Shown here piece after piece: positions 1 to 6,817 of a DNA stretch of 10,188 nt. The stretch spans positions 1-10,188 of the forward strand of contig CAKUCE010000105.1 in assembly GCA_934643535.1 (NCBI GenBank), read 5' to 3'. The position numbers were made by a program, and so were the translations under genes. Source of the DNA: an uncultured Clostridia bacterium. Lineage in GTDB: Bacteria > Bacillota > Clostridia > Christensenellales > Aristaeellaceae. Each line of letters starts with the position of its first letter. Positions within the stretch are counted from its first letter, which is position 1. The notes below the pieces were generated by a model that ran no database searches, was not told where the DNA came from, and was given only the letters and a program-made list of their open reading frames with translations.

Positions 1-1766
1 ATGTCGATCTTCACGCCGGTCTCCGCAATGATCTTGTTGATCATCTTTCCGCCCGGTCCAATGACCTCGCGGATCTTTTCAGGATTGATGGTGAAGCGGA
101 CGATCTTGGGCGCATACTTGCTCAGATGCTCTCTGGGCTGTGCCAGCGTCTCCAGCATGATCTTCAGGATGTGGAGCCGTCCGTCATAAGCCTGCTTCAG
201 AGCGCGCTCCAGAATGGTGCGGTCGATACCGGCGATCTTGATGTCCATCTGGATGGCGGTAATGCCCTTGACGGTACCGGCAACCTTGAAGTCCATATCG
301 CCCAGGAAGTCTTCCAGACCCTGAATATCAGTCAGCACAGCCACATTGCCGCTTTCCGCGTCTTTGATCAGGCCCATGGCCACACCGGCTACGGGGGACT
401 TGATCGGAACGCCGGCATCCATCAGGCTCAGGGTGCTGCCGCACACGGAAGCCATGGAGCTGGAGCCGTTGGAGGACAGGATCTCGCTCACCAGACGAAG
501 CGCATAAGGGAACTCTTCCTCGGAGGGGATCACAGGCAGCAGAGCGCGCTCCGCCAGAGCGCCATGGCCGATCTCGCGGCGACCGGGGCTCTTCATGCGG
601 CCCGCTTCGCCGGTGGCGTAGGGGGGCATGTTGTAGTGGTGCATATAACGCTTGCTGTCCTCGGTGCCCAGACCGTCCAGCATCTGCACGTCGCTCATGG
701 AACCCAGCGTGGTCACGGTCAAAGCCTGGGTTTCGCCGCGGGTGAAAATCGCGCTGCCGTGGGTGCGGGGCAGAACGCCGACCTCGCACCAGATGGGGCG
801 AATATCGGTCAGGCCGCGTCCGTCAGGACGGATGCCCTTTTCGAGGATCTTCTTGCGCATGATCTCCTTGTTGAGGTAATACAGCGCATCGGCCACTTCA
901 TCCAGACGGCCTTCAAACTGCTCGGCAAAATGTTCGGCACAGTCGGCCTTCACCTGAGCCTCACGATCCTGACGCTCATGACAGTCATAGGCTTCGAACA
1001 CCCAGCAGCACTTGTCATAGGCATACTCGCGCACGGCAGCCTTCACATCGTCGCCGGTGACGACCAGCGGCACTTCGGCCTTTTCCTTGCCGATCTCCGC
1101 CTGAATGCCGTCGATAAAAGCAACGATCTTCTTGATCTCGTCATGAGCGAAGAGGATCGCTTTCAGCATCAGCTCTTCGGAGACTTCATTCGCGCCCGCT
1201 TCCACCATCAGGACGGCGTCGCGCGTGCCGCTGACGGTCAGATGCAGAGAGCTCTTGGCGCGCTGCTGCTCATCAGGGTTGATGACTAGCTCGCCGTCCA
1301 CGCAACCCACGACTACAGTGCCGGTGGGGCCGTTCCACGGAATATTGCTGACGGACAGCGCCGCGGAGGAACCGATCATCGCGGGCACTTCCGGAGGAAT
1401 GTCTTTGTCAATGCTCAGGCAGGTAGCCACCACCTGAACGTCGTTGCGCATGCCCTTGGGGAACAGGGGGCGCAGGGGGCGGTCGATCAGGCGGCAGGTC
1501 AGAGTCGCCTTCTCAGTGGGACGGCCTTCGCGCTTGATAAAGCCGCCGGGGATCTTGCCTACGGAATACTGCTTTTCTTCGAAATCAACCGCCAGAGGGA
1601 AGAAGTCGACGCCTTCCCGGGGCTGCGCGCTCATGGTCACGTTGACCATAACGACGGTATCGCCGTAGCGGACGAAAGCGGAACCAGCCGCCTGCTGAGC
1701 ATACTTGCCGAATTCGATGCTGAGCGGCCGACCCGCCAGTTCTGTTGTGAATACTCTGTAATCCAT
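1..1766 (-). CDS. pnp: Polynucleotide phosphorylase (PNPase), 3' end cut by window edge
   Basis: PNPase is a trimeric cytoplasmic 3'-5' exoribonuclease that degrades RNA by phosphorolysis. The ATG at 1766 follows an AGGAG site with 7-nt spacing; 588 codons are visible. RNase PH domain 1 spans about residues 10-142 (GGFIKREGRP at 74-83), an alpha-helical region about 145-230, and RNase PH domain 2 about 325-540. Domain 2 carries GRREIGHG (395-402), SSNGSSSMAS (431-440) and the acidic set D486, D490, D492, which match the phosphate- and metal-binding residues of E. coli PNPase by number. A KH domain begins near residue 555 with its GPGG loop at 570-573. The rest of KH and the S1 domain (roughly 110 residues) lie outside the window, so this is an edge cut, not a pseudogene. 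It follows rpsO, the usual partner, separated by a terminator and a leader stem-loop. Identity is close to certain. Confidence 0.98.
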   Translation of the reverse strand, partial: MDYRVFTTELAGRPLSIEFGKYAQQAAGSAFVRYGDTVVMVNVTMSAQPREGVDFFPLAVDFEEKQYSVGKIPGGFIKREGRPTEKATLTCRLIDRPLRPLFPKGMRNDVQVVATCLSIDKDIPPEVPAMIGSSAALSVSNIPWNGPTGTVVVGCVDGELVINPDEQQRAKSSLHLTVSGTRDAVLMVEAGANEVSEELMLKAILFAHDEIKKIVAFIDGIQAEIGKEKAEVPLVVTGDDVKAAVREYAYDKCCWVFEAYDCHERQDREAQVKADCAEHFAEQFEGRLDEVADALYYLNKEIMRKKILEKGIRPDGRGLTDIRPIWCEVGVLPRTHGSAIFTRGETQALTVTTLGSMSDVQMLDGLGTEDSKRYMHHYNMPPYATGEAGRMKSPGRREIGHGALAERALLPVIPSEEEFPYALRLVSEILSSNGSSSMASVCGSTLSLMDAGVPIKSPVAGVAMGLIKDAESGNVAVLTDIQGLEDFLGDMDFKVAGTVKGITAIQMDIKIAGIDRTILERALKQAYDGRLHILKIMLETLAQPREHLSKYAPKIVRFTINPEKIREVIGPGGKMINKIIAETGVKID

Positions 1767-1820
1767 TCTCTTTCTCCTCTTCTTCCTGCGCCGGGCCTCG
1801 TTGCCGGGCGCCAACCTCTC

Positions 1821-1868
1821 TTTGCATGGAACCGCGGCCACCGCTCCGGAAGAACGCGTTCATGCAAA
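1821..1868 (-). promoter_or_regulatory. Long stem-loop in the pnp leader
   Basis: On the minus strand TTTGCATG (1868-1861) pairs perfectly with CATGCAAA (1828-1821). The stem continues with AAC and GCG pairing to GTT and CGC across single-base bulges at 1829 and 1833. This gives about 14 base pairs around an 18-nt loop. The hairpin starts in the U-tract of the rpsO terminator and ends 54 nt before the pnp ATG. In E. coli the pnp leader contains a stem cut by RNase III, after which PNPase represses its own mRNA; the position here is analogous. That function is inferred by analogy; only the inverted repeat is seen. No clear separate pnp promoter was found in this interval. Confidence 0.5.
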
Positions 1869-1906
1869 AACAGCCGTGTTTGGAGGGATTGCCCCGCCAA
1901 ACACGG
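1866..1906 (-). terminator. Rho-independent terminator after rpsO
   Basis: The minus strand shows a perfect 10-bp stem, CCGTGTTTGG (1906-1897) with CCAAACACGG (1883-1874). An inner GGGG/CCCT pairing closes around a CAAT loop. The stem is followed by CTGTTTTT (1873-1866). It begins 14 nt after the rpsO stop codon. It probably ends most rpsO transcripts, with read-through feeding pnp, as is known for the E. coli rpsO-pnp operon. Confidence 0.9.
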
Positions 1907-1920
1907 TTGCATTTCCGAAA

Positions 1921-2175
1921 TTACTTTCTCAGACCCAGCTGAGCGATCAGAGAACGATAGCTCTCGATGTCGGTCTTCTTGAGGTAGTCCAGCAGACCAC
2001 GACGCTTACCAACCATCAGCAACAGGCCGCGGCGGCTGTGGTGATCCTTCTTGTTGAGCTTGAGGTGCTCGTTCAGGTGGTTGATGCGTTCGGTCAGCAG
2101 AGCGATCTGAACCTCAGGGGAACCGGTGTCACCTTCGTGACGGGCATAAGTCTTGATGATTTCGGACTTTTCCAT
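1921..2175 (-). CDS. rpsO: 30S ribosomal protein S15
   Basis: S15 is a primary 16S rRNA binding protein that nucleates assembly of the 30S platform. The 84-residue product has the family signatures HEGDTGSPEVQIALLTERI (residues 13-31) and KKDHHSRRGLLLMVGKRR (42-59), and ends with the typical LGLRK. It is a few residues shorter at the N-terminus than the usual 87-89. The start is secure: an AAGGAGG site at 2192-2186 lies 10 nt upstream, and an in-frame TAA overlapping that site excludes a longer form. It has its own strong promoter at 2303-2331 and a structured leader, and is followed by an intrinsic terminator and then pnp. S15 commonly represses its own translation through its leader; that is likely here but not proven by sequence. 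Confidence 0.98.
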   Translation of the reverse strand: MEKSEIIKTYARHEGDTGSPEVQIALLTERINHLNEHLKLNKKDHHSRRGLLLMVGKRRGLLDYLKKTDIESYRSLIAQLGLRK

Positions 2176-2296
2176 GGTGGGTTTGCCTCCTTAACTGGTC
2201 GCGGGCACGCCCGCGCCGCTGGTAATCGCCGCTGTCATAGCCTGCCGTTGGCGTTCAGTAAGCTGCGGCAGCGGTTCTTCCGTGCGTTTACACGCA
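2176..2296 (-). promoter_or_regulatory. Structured rpsO 5' leader, candidate S15 autoregulatory site
   Basis: This is the leader of about 120 nt between the predicted transcription start (near 2296) and the rpsO ATG. Four inverted repeats are visible. A 5-bp hairpin (TGCGT/ACGCA) at 2283-2296 lies at the extreme 5' end of the RNA. CCGCTG (2274-2269) can pair with CAGCGG (2234-2229). CTGCCG (2271-2266) can pair with CGGCAG (2247-2242). The last two pairings share 2269-2271, so they compete. A GC-rich 6-bp hairpin, CGCGGG/CCCGCG, sits at 2200-2215, directly before the ribosome binding site at 2186-2192. Mutually exclusive helices near the start site suit S15 feedback as known in E. coli and Geobacillus. 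The function is inferred; no specific leader family was matched. Confidence 0.45.
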
Positions 2297-2302
2297 GAAA
2301 AG

Positions 2303-2331
2303 ATTATAGCACGGGAAAACGGGTTTGTAAA
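2303..2331 (-). promoter_or_regulatory. Sigma-A promoter for rpsO(-pnp)
   Basis: On the minus strand a TTTACA -35 box (2331-2326) is separated by exactly 17 nt from a perfect TATAAT -10 box (2308-2303). The -10 is preceded by TGC, giving an extended -10. The DNA just upstream, between the aroF stop and the -35, is AT-rich and could act as an UP element. The predicted start is near 2296. This is the only near-consensus promoter recognised in the window. Confidence 0.9.
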
Positions 2332-2358
2332 CGAAAATTGAAAATTTGGAAGGCATTT

Positions 2359-3387
2359 TCAGCGCAGGGAAGCGATTTCCATGACCAACTGTTCCGTCTT
2401 TTCCCAGCCCAAGCAGGGGTCGGTGATGGACTTCCCGTACACACCTTCTTCCACCTTCTGGCAGCCGTCCTCGATATAGGATTCGATCATCAGGCCCTTG
2501 ACCAGCTTGCAAATATCGGCGGAATGGCGGGTGCTGTGCAGGATGTCCTTGGCGATACGGGCCTGCTCCATCCATTTTTTGCCGGAATTGGAATGATTGG
2601 TGTCGATGATCACGGCAGGATTTTTCAGGCCGCTTTCAGCGTACATCTGGCACAGCAGGCTCAGATCCTCGTAATGATAATTGGGGAAGGACTGGCCATA
2701 TTGATTGACCCGGCCCCGCAGTACGCAATGCACCAGAGGATTACCCTTGCTTTCCACCTCCCAGCCGCCGTAGCTGAAGACGTGGCCCACCTGCGCCGCC
2801 CGGACGGCGTTCAGCATAACGGAGAGGTCGCCGCTGGTAGGGTTTTTCATGCCCACGGGCAGATCCAGCCCGCTGGCCGTCAGCCGGTTCTGCTGATTTT
2901 CCACCGAGCGTGCCCCGACCGCTACATAGGAAAGCACATCCGCCAGATAGCGATGGTTTTCCGGGTACAGCATTTCGTCCGCACCGGAGAAGCCCGTTTG
3001 AGCCAGGGAGGTCACGTGCAGGCGGCGAATGGCCATCAGGCCGCGCAGCATATCCGGACGACCGTTGGGGTCGCTCTGATGCAGCATTCCCTTGTAGCCG
3101 ATGCCCGTGGTACGGGGTTTGTTGGTGTAGATGAGGGGCACGATCACGATCTTGTCCTGCACTTTTTCCTGCAGGGGGCGCAGGCGGGAAATATAATCCA
3201 GCACCGCGTCTTCCCGGTCGGCGGAGCAGGGGCCGATGACCAGCAGCAGCTTATCGCTTTCTCCCGTAAAGATCCTGCGGATTTCCTCGTCGTTTTTGGC
3301 CTTCTGGCGCCTGGATTCCTCCGATACCGGGTACATCTGGATCACTTCTTCCGGCCCGGGCAGTTTCCGTCTGAATTCCATGTTCAT
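2359..3387 (-). CDS. aroF: 3-deoxy-7-phosphoheptulonate (DAHP) synthase, type I-alpha
   Basis: This enzyme condenses phosphoenolpyruvate and erythrose 4-phosphate to DAHP, the first step of the shikimate pathway. The 342-residue product fills one TIM-barrel domain. It has VIGPCSADRED (50-60, metal ligand C54), KPRTTG (90-95, PEP site), GARSVENQ (158-165), GMKNPTSGD (179-187), DTNHSNSGK (262-270, metal ligand H265), metal ligand E302, and SITDPCLGW (320-328, metal ligand D323). These place it in the AroF/G/H-like I-alpha group, not the Bacillus-type I-beta group. No chorismate mutase or ACT domain is fused. The ATG at 3387 has AAGGGAAG 8 nt upstream; the in-frame ATG at 3381 is too far from it. 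It is the last gene of the operon, 35 nt after tyrA, although it encodes the first enzyme. Aromatic feedback inhibition is usual in this family, but which amino acid binds cannot be read here. Confidence 0.96.
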   Translation of the reverse strand: MNMEFRRKLPGPEEVIQMYPVSEESRRQKAKNDEEIRRIFTGESDKLLLVIGPCSADREDAVLDYISRLRPLQEKVQDKIVIVPLIYTNKPRTTGIGYKGMLHQSDPNGRPDMLRGLMAIRRLHVTSLAQTGFSGADEMLYPENHRYLADVLSYVAVGARSVENQQNRLTASGLDLPVGMKNPTSGDLSVMLNAVRAAQVGHVFSYGGWEVESKGNPLVHCVLRGRVNQYGQSFPNYHYEDLSLLCQMYAESGLKNPAVIIDTNHSNSGKKWMEQARIAKDILHSTRHSADICKLVKGLMIESYIEDGCQKVEEGVYGKSITDPCLGWEKTEQLVMEIASLR

Positions 3388-3422
3388 TGTGCCGTCTTCC
3401 CTTCGTTATTGATCGTATTCCG

Positions 3423-4286
3423 TCAGTCTGTTTTTTTATCGAAATAGCGTCTGCGCTCGGTGGAAAGGCGCATCATGCTCTTCATGGCGTCTTCGTCTCC
3501 CTGCGCAAGCGCGTCCCGCAGCCTGGCGAAGTGAGCGATGAACAGATCCATCTGAGTCAGCAGTTCCTCCCGATTCCACAGGAACAGCTCGGTCCACATA
3601 TTTTCATTGATCTTGGCGATGCGGGTCAGATCCCGGAAAGAATCGCCCGTATAATCCACCAGATGCCTGGATTCCTTGCAGGTCATCAGCGCCACGGCGA
3701 TACAATGGGTCAGCTGGGAAAGAAAACCGATCATCTCGTCGTGTTCCTTTACCGTCAGACGGCTGATATTTCCCGCGCCCAGCGTCTCCCCCAGCGCTTC
3801 GCAGCAGGCGATGGCTTCCTCGGTGTTGGCAGGGGTAGGGGTCACGATGTAATTGGCTCCCTGAAACAGATCGGCCCGGGCATTTTCCACGCCGCTGACC
3901 TCCCGGCCTGCCATGGGATGCGCGCCCACGAACTCCACCCGGGGGAACAGCAGTGCCTGCGCCTTTTCCACTACGCCGCTCTTCACGCCCGTCACATCCG
4001 TCGCCAGTGCGCCATCCCGCATCCAGGAGCCGTACTTTTCCAACCATTCCAGCAGCACATGAGGATACAGGGCGAACACGACGATGTCAAATTTACCGAC
4101 ATACTCCGCGTCCGGTTCCGTATGACCGTGGCGGATGAAACCGGCTTTTTCGGCAAAGGAAATCGCCTTAGGATCAGGGTCAATGGCACCAACCTCCCAG
4201 CCTTTTCCGCTCAGAGCCGCGGCATAACTGCCGCCGATCAGACCCAGGCCGACGATCAGGATCTTTTTTTCCTTGTCCAGCGTCAT
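3423..4286 (-). CDS. tyrA: Prephenate dehydrogenase
   Basis: TyrA oxidatively decarboxylates prephenate to 4-hydroxyphenylpyruvate using NAD(P), leading to tyrosine. The product has 287 residues. An N-terminal Rossmann fold has the nucleotide loop GLGLIGGS (13-20) and an acidic residue at D36, which suggests NAD preference. GAHPMAGREVSG (121-132) is the family motif containing prephenate-site His123. A helical C-terminal domain holds EHDEMIGFLSQLTH (181-194); H194 fits the conserved catalytic histidine, and DSFRDLTRIA (215-224) is also typical. There is no fused chorismate mutase and no C-terminal ACT domain, unlike Bacillus TyrA, so tyrosine feedback through ACT is not expected. The ATG overlaps the aroA stop as ATGA, indicating translational coupling. 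Confidence 0.95.
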   Translation of the reverse strand: MTLDKEKKILIVGLGLIGGSYAAALSGKGWEVGAIDPDPKAISFAEKAGFIRHGHTEPDAEYVGKFDIVVFALYPHVLLEWLEKYGSWMRDGALATDVTGVKSGVVEKAQALLFPRVEFVGAHPMAGREVSGVENARADLFQGANYIVTPTPANTEEAIACCEALGETLGAGNISRLTVKEHDEMIGFLSQLTHCIAVALMTCKESRHLVDYTGDSFRDLTRIAKINENMWTELFLWNREELLTQMDLFIAHFARLRDALAQGDEDAMKSMMRLSTERRRYFDKKTD

Positions 4287-5521
4287 GCGGTTTCACCTTC
4301 CTTCTCTTCTTCCATATGAACCTGTACGCCCAGAGCGGCCAAATCCCGGAAGAACTCCGGATAGCTCTTGGAAACGGCCTGTGCATCGTCGATCACACCG
4401 CCGAAGCGCGTCGCCAGCACGGCAAGCGCCATCACTACCCGATGATCGTTGTGCCCCCGCAGGATTTCCTCAGGCCGATGCAGCGGCAGGGGGGCAATCT
4501 TCACGTCGTTCTCCCCCACGCTGATCTCCGCGCCAAATTTGGACAGTTCGTCCGCCATGACGGTGGCGCGGCTGCTTTCCTTAATGGCCAGCCGCCGGGT
4601 GCCGGTAAAATGCGCGCCGTGTTCCAGTCCAGCCGCCACAGCAAACAGCACGGGAGCCAGATCGGGGCAGTCCGACAGATCGGCCTGAAGGGACCCTCCG
4701 GTCATCGCTTTCATCAGCCGTTCACAGCTTCGATCTCCCTGCAGGCTGTCAGCGCGCAGGCCCGTCACATTCACCTGACCGCCCAGCGCGTTCAACCCAT
4801 AAAAGAACGCCGCCTGCGACCAGTCGCCTTCCACCGTGACCTGCGCGGGCTGATAACGCTGTCCTCCTGGCACAAGGAAGCGCGTCTCTTCCTGTCTATC
4901 TACCCGAATGCCGAAAACGTTCAGCGCTTCCAAAGTCATATCCACATAGCCACGGCTTTCGAAAGGCGGAAGAATTTCGATCACGCTGTCTTCCTCCAGC
5001 AGAGGCAGAGCGAACAGCAGTCCGGAAATAAACTGGCTGCTGACGTCGCCCCGCAGCCGGTACAGCCCCGGCTGAAGCCTTCCGCTCACCGTCAGAGCGT
5101 CCCTTTCGACGGCGAAGGCAACACCGCGCTCCTTCAGCAGTTCCTCGTAGACGCTCACTCCGCGGGCCATCAGCCGCTCTGCGCCGCGAAAAGCGCCGCC
5201 GCCGGCACAGAGTGCAGTCGGGATCAGAAATCGCAGTGTACTGCCGCTCTCCCGGCAGGGAAGTACCGGCAGCGAAGCGCCCGCCGCGGGCCGCCCGCCG
5301 CAGCCCTTTACCCATAAACGCCCGTTTTCCTCTCGAACCTCTGCGCCCAACGTCCGAACGCAGTCCATCGTAGCCAGAATATCCTGGCTCATCGCCACGC
5401 CGTCAATGCGGCTTTCCCCCGCCGCCAGCGCCGCGCCGATCAACAGCCGGTGCGCGCAGCTTTTGGAGGGCGGAGCGGCGACGCAGCCCCGCGCAGCGCC
5501 CGTTTCAATGATCGCTCTCAT
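4283..5521 (-). CDS. aroA: 3-phosphoshikimate 1-carboxyvinyltransferase (EPSP synthase)
   Basis: EPSP synthase transfers the enolpyruvyl group of PEP to shikimate 3-phosphate. The 412-residue protein has the two-domain inside-out barrel signatures in order. PPSKSCAHR (17-25) carries K20, S21 and R25. CRESGSTLRF (89-98) is the PEP loop, in a variant form. GDVSSQF (158-164) carries the shikimate-phosphate serines, and EGDWSQAAFF (231-240) follows. CPDLAP (285-290) has the likely catalytic D287. KESSR (314-318) has E315. HNDHR (357-361) and KSYPEFF (385-391) complete the site. Length is slightly below the usual 420-450. The ATG has a GGGAG site 5 nt upstream. It sits 27 nt after aroE-aroK and overlaps tyrA by 4 nt. 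The glycine equivalent to E. coli Gly96 appears to be present (G93), with Ser and Thr after it instead of the usual Thr-Ala. Confidence 0.96.
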   Translation of the reverse strand: MRAIIETGAARGCVAAPPSKSCAHRLLIGAALAAGESRIDGVAMSQDILATMDCVRTLGAEVREENGRLWVKGCGGRPAAGASLPVLPCRESGSTLRFLIPTALCAGGGAFRGAERLMARGVSVYEELLKERGVAFAVERDALTVSGRLQPGLYRLRGDVSSQFISGLLFALPLLEEDSVIEILPPFESRGYVDMTLEALNVFGIRVDRQEETRFLVPGGQRYQPAQVTVEGDWSQAAFFYGLNALGGQVNVTGLRADSLQGDRSCERLMKAMTGGSLQADLSDCPDLAPVLFAVAAGLEHGAHFTGTRRLAIKESSRATVMADELSKFGAEISVGENDVKIAPLPLHRPEEILRGHNDHRVVMALAVLATRFGGVIDDAQAVSKSYPEFFRDLAALGVQVHMEEEKEGETA

Positions 5522-5548
5522 TTTTTCTCCCGCCTTTTCAATGGCGAT

Positions 5549-6817
5549 TTAACGTGCAGCTCTTTTTCCAAAACCGGCGGCACCGAGGACCAGCTCCACG
5601 TTCGCCTCAATGGTGCCGTCCGCCGGGATACGCCGGTCGCACACGGCGTTGTATAGAGGATACCGTTCCTCGAACCGCTTGCGTAAGGCGTCCGTACTGC
5701 TGGAAAGCGGTCTGTCGCCGGTGGGACGCAGCTTTTCCAGCGGACGATCCAGAAAAAAGATAAGGCCGTTCTGTTTCAGCCGCCGCACGCTTTCCGGGTT
5801 CAAGACGGAACCGCCGCCGGTGGCGATGACCACGCCGCTCTCTCTGGCCGTTTCCGCTGCAATCTCCGCTTCCAACTGCCGGAAACCGTCCTCGCCTTTT
5901 TCGGCAAAAATTTCGGGAATGGTTTTTCCGGCCCGCTGGACGATCAGCTTGTCCGTATCCCGGAAGGGACGGTTCAGCCGGCGTGCGACCCAACGGCCCA
6001 CGGTGGTTTTCCCGCAGGAGGGCATACCGATCAGCACCACGTTTTGTTTTTCCCGCAGGACAGCATGATAAATGCCGTCGATCCGACTGTCGTCTATCTC
6101 CCGGTCAAAGAAGCGGGCGGCGGCATAAACCGCCTGCGCACACAGCATATACAGCCCGCCCTCGGCAGGAAGCCCCAGTTTTCGGGCCGACTGCACCAAG
6201 CGTGTGGACAGCGGATTGTACACCACGTCCACCACGCCCTCCAATGCAGGAAAACGCTCCGGCTCCAGCGGACAGCCTTCTGCATTGGGAAACATGCCCA
6301 CCGGCGTGGTGTTGACGATCACCTGCGCGTCGGAATGAAGCCGGGAAACCTCCTCATAGGTGCAAAGCCCTTCGCCGCCGTGCCGGGAAACCAGCACGAT
6401 CTCCCGGGCGCCCATGTCCTCCGTCACAGCCCGCAGGGTCTTGGAGGTACCGCCGGTTCCCAAGATCAGTACCTTCCGACCGGAGATTTTCACCCCCGCG
6501 TGGCGGATCAGCGCGGCCGCGCCGGAATAATCGGTGTTGTCGCCGTACAGCCGCCCATTTCGGTTTACGATGGTGTTCACCGCGCCGATCTTCCTGGCCC
6601 TGTCGGAAACTTCGTCCAGCAGAGGGATCACCAGCTCCTTATAGGGGATGGTGACGTTCAGGCCCCGGAAAGTGCGTTCTTCCAGCAGCTGACGGACCCC
6701 TTCCGGGCTAAGCTCCCGAAGCTCGTAGGGATAATGGCCGATCTTGGCATGAATTTCCGGGGAAAAGCTGTGCCCCAGCTTCGCGCCGATCAGGCCGTAT
6801 TCCAGCCCTGTTTCCAT
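5549..6817 (-). CDS. aroE/aroK: Bifunctional shikimate dehydrogenase-shikimate kinase fusion
   Basis: A single 422-residue frame joins two consecutive pathway enzymes. Residues 1-255 are shikimate dehydrogenase (3-dehydroshikimate to shikimate, NADPH). This part has LGHSFSP (14-20, substrate serines S17 and S19), GLNVTIPYKE (52-61, catalytic K60), GDNTD (92-96, catalytic D96), the dinucleotide loop GTGGTSKT (120-127), VNTTPVGMFPN (168-178) and the C-terminal GLYMLCAQA (221-229). Residues 257-422 are shikimate kinase (shikimate to shikimate 3-phosphate, ATP). This part has Walker A GMPSCGKT (264-271), substrate aspartates DTD (287-289), GGGS (334-337), a lid with R364 and GDRPL (367-371), and ERYPLY (384-389). 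Almost no linker separates the domains. The start at 6817 shares its A with the aroC stop (TGATG); starting upstream would add a non-family tail that overlaps aroC by 100 nt. Both active sites look intact. Confidence 0.95.
   Translation of the reverse strand: METGLEYGLIGAKLGHSFSPEIHAKIGHYPYELRELSPEGVRQLLEERTFRGLNVTIPYKELVIPLLDEVSDRARKIGAVNTIVNRNGRLYGDNTDYSGAAALIRHAGVKISGRKVLILGTGGTSKTLRAVTEDMGAREIVLVSRHGGEGLCTYEEVSRLHSDAQVIVNTTPVGMFPNAEGCPLEPERFPALEGVVDVVYNPLSTRLVQSARKLGLPAEGGLYMLCAQAVYAAARFFDREIDDSRIDGIYHAVLREKQNVVLIGMPSCGKTTVGRWVARRLNRPFRDTDKLIVQRAGKTIPEIFAEKGEDGFRQLEAEIAAETARESGVVIATGGGSVLNPESVRRLKQNGLIFFLDRPLEKLRPTGDRPLSSSTDALRKRFEERYPLYNAVCDRRIPADGTIEANVELVLGAAGFGKRAAR

Noticed and set aside
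126..1289. 387-codon open frame on the plus strand
   Set aside because: It is antisense to the highly conserved pnp coding sequence and shows no family motifs; a His-, Gly- and Ala-rich composition is typical of a shadow frame.
1..1766. pnp as a truncated pseudogene
   Set aside because: The frame is intact up to the window edge and the KH domain is simply cut by the boundary.
1801..3447. 548-codon open frame on the plus strand
   Set aside because: It is antisense to rpsO and aroF, spans their leader and the terminator, has no recognisable domain, and reflects GC-biased codon use on the real strand.
4316..5317. 333-codon open frame on the plus strand
   Set aside because: It lies entirely antisense to aroA, whose motifs are unambiguous.
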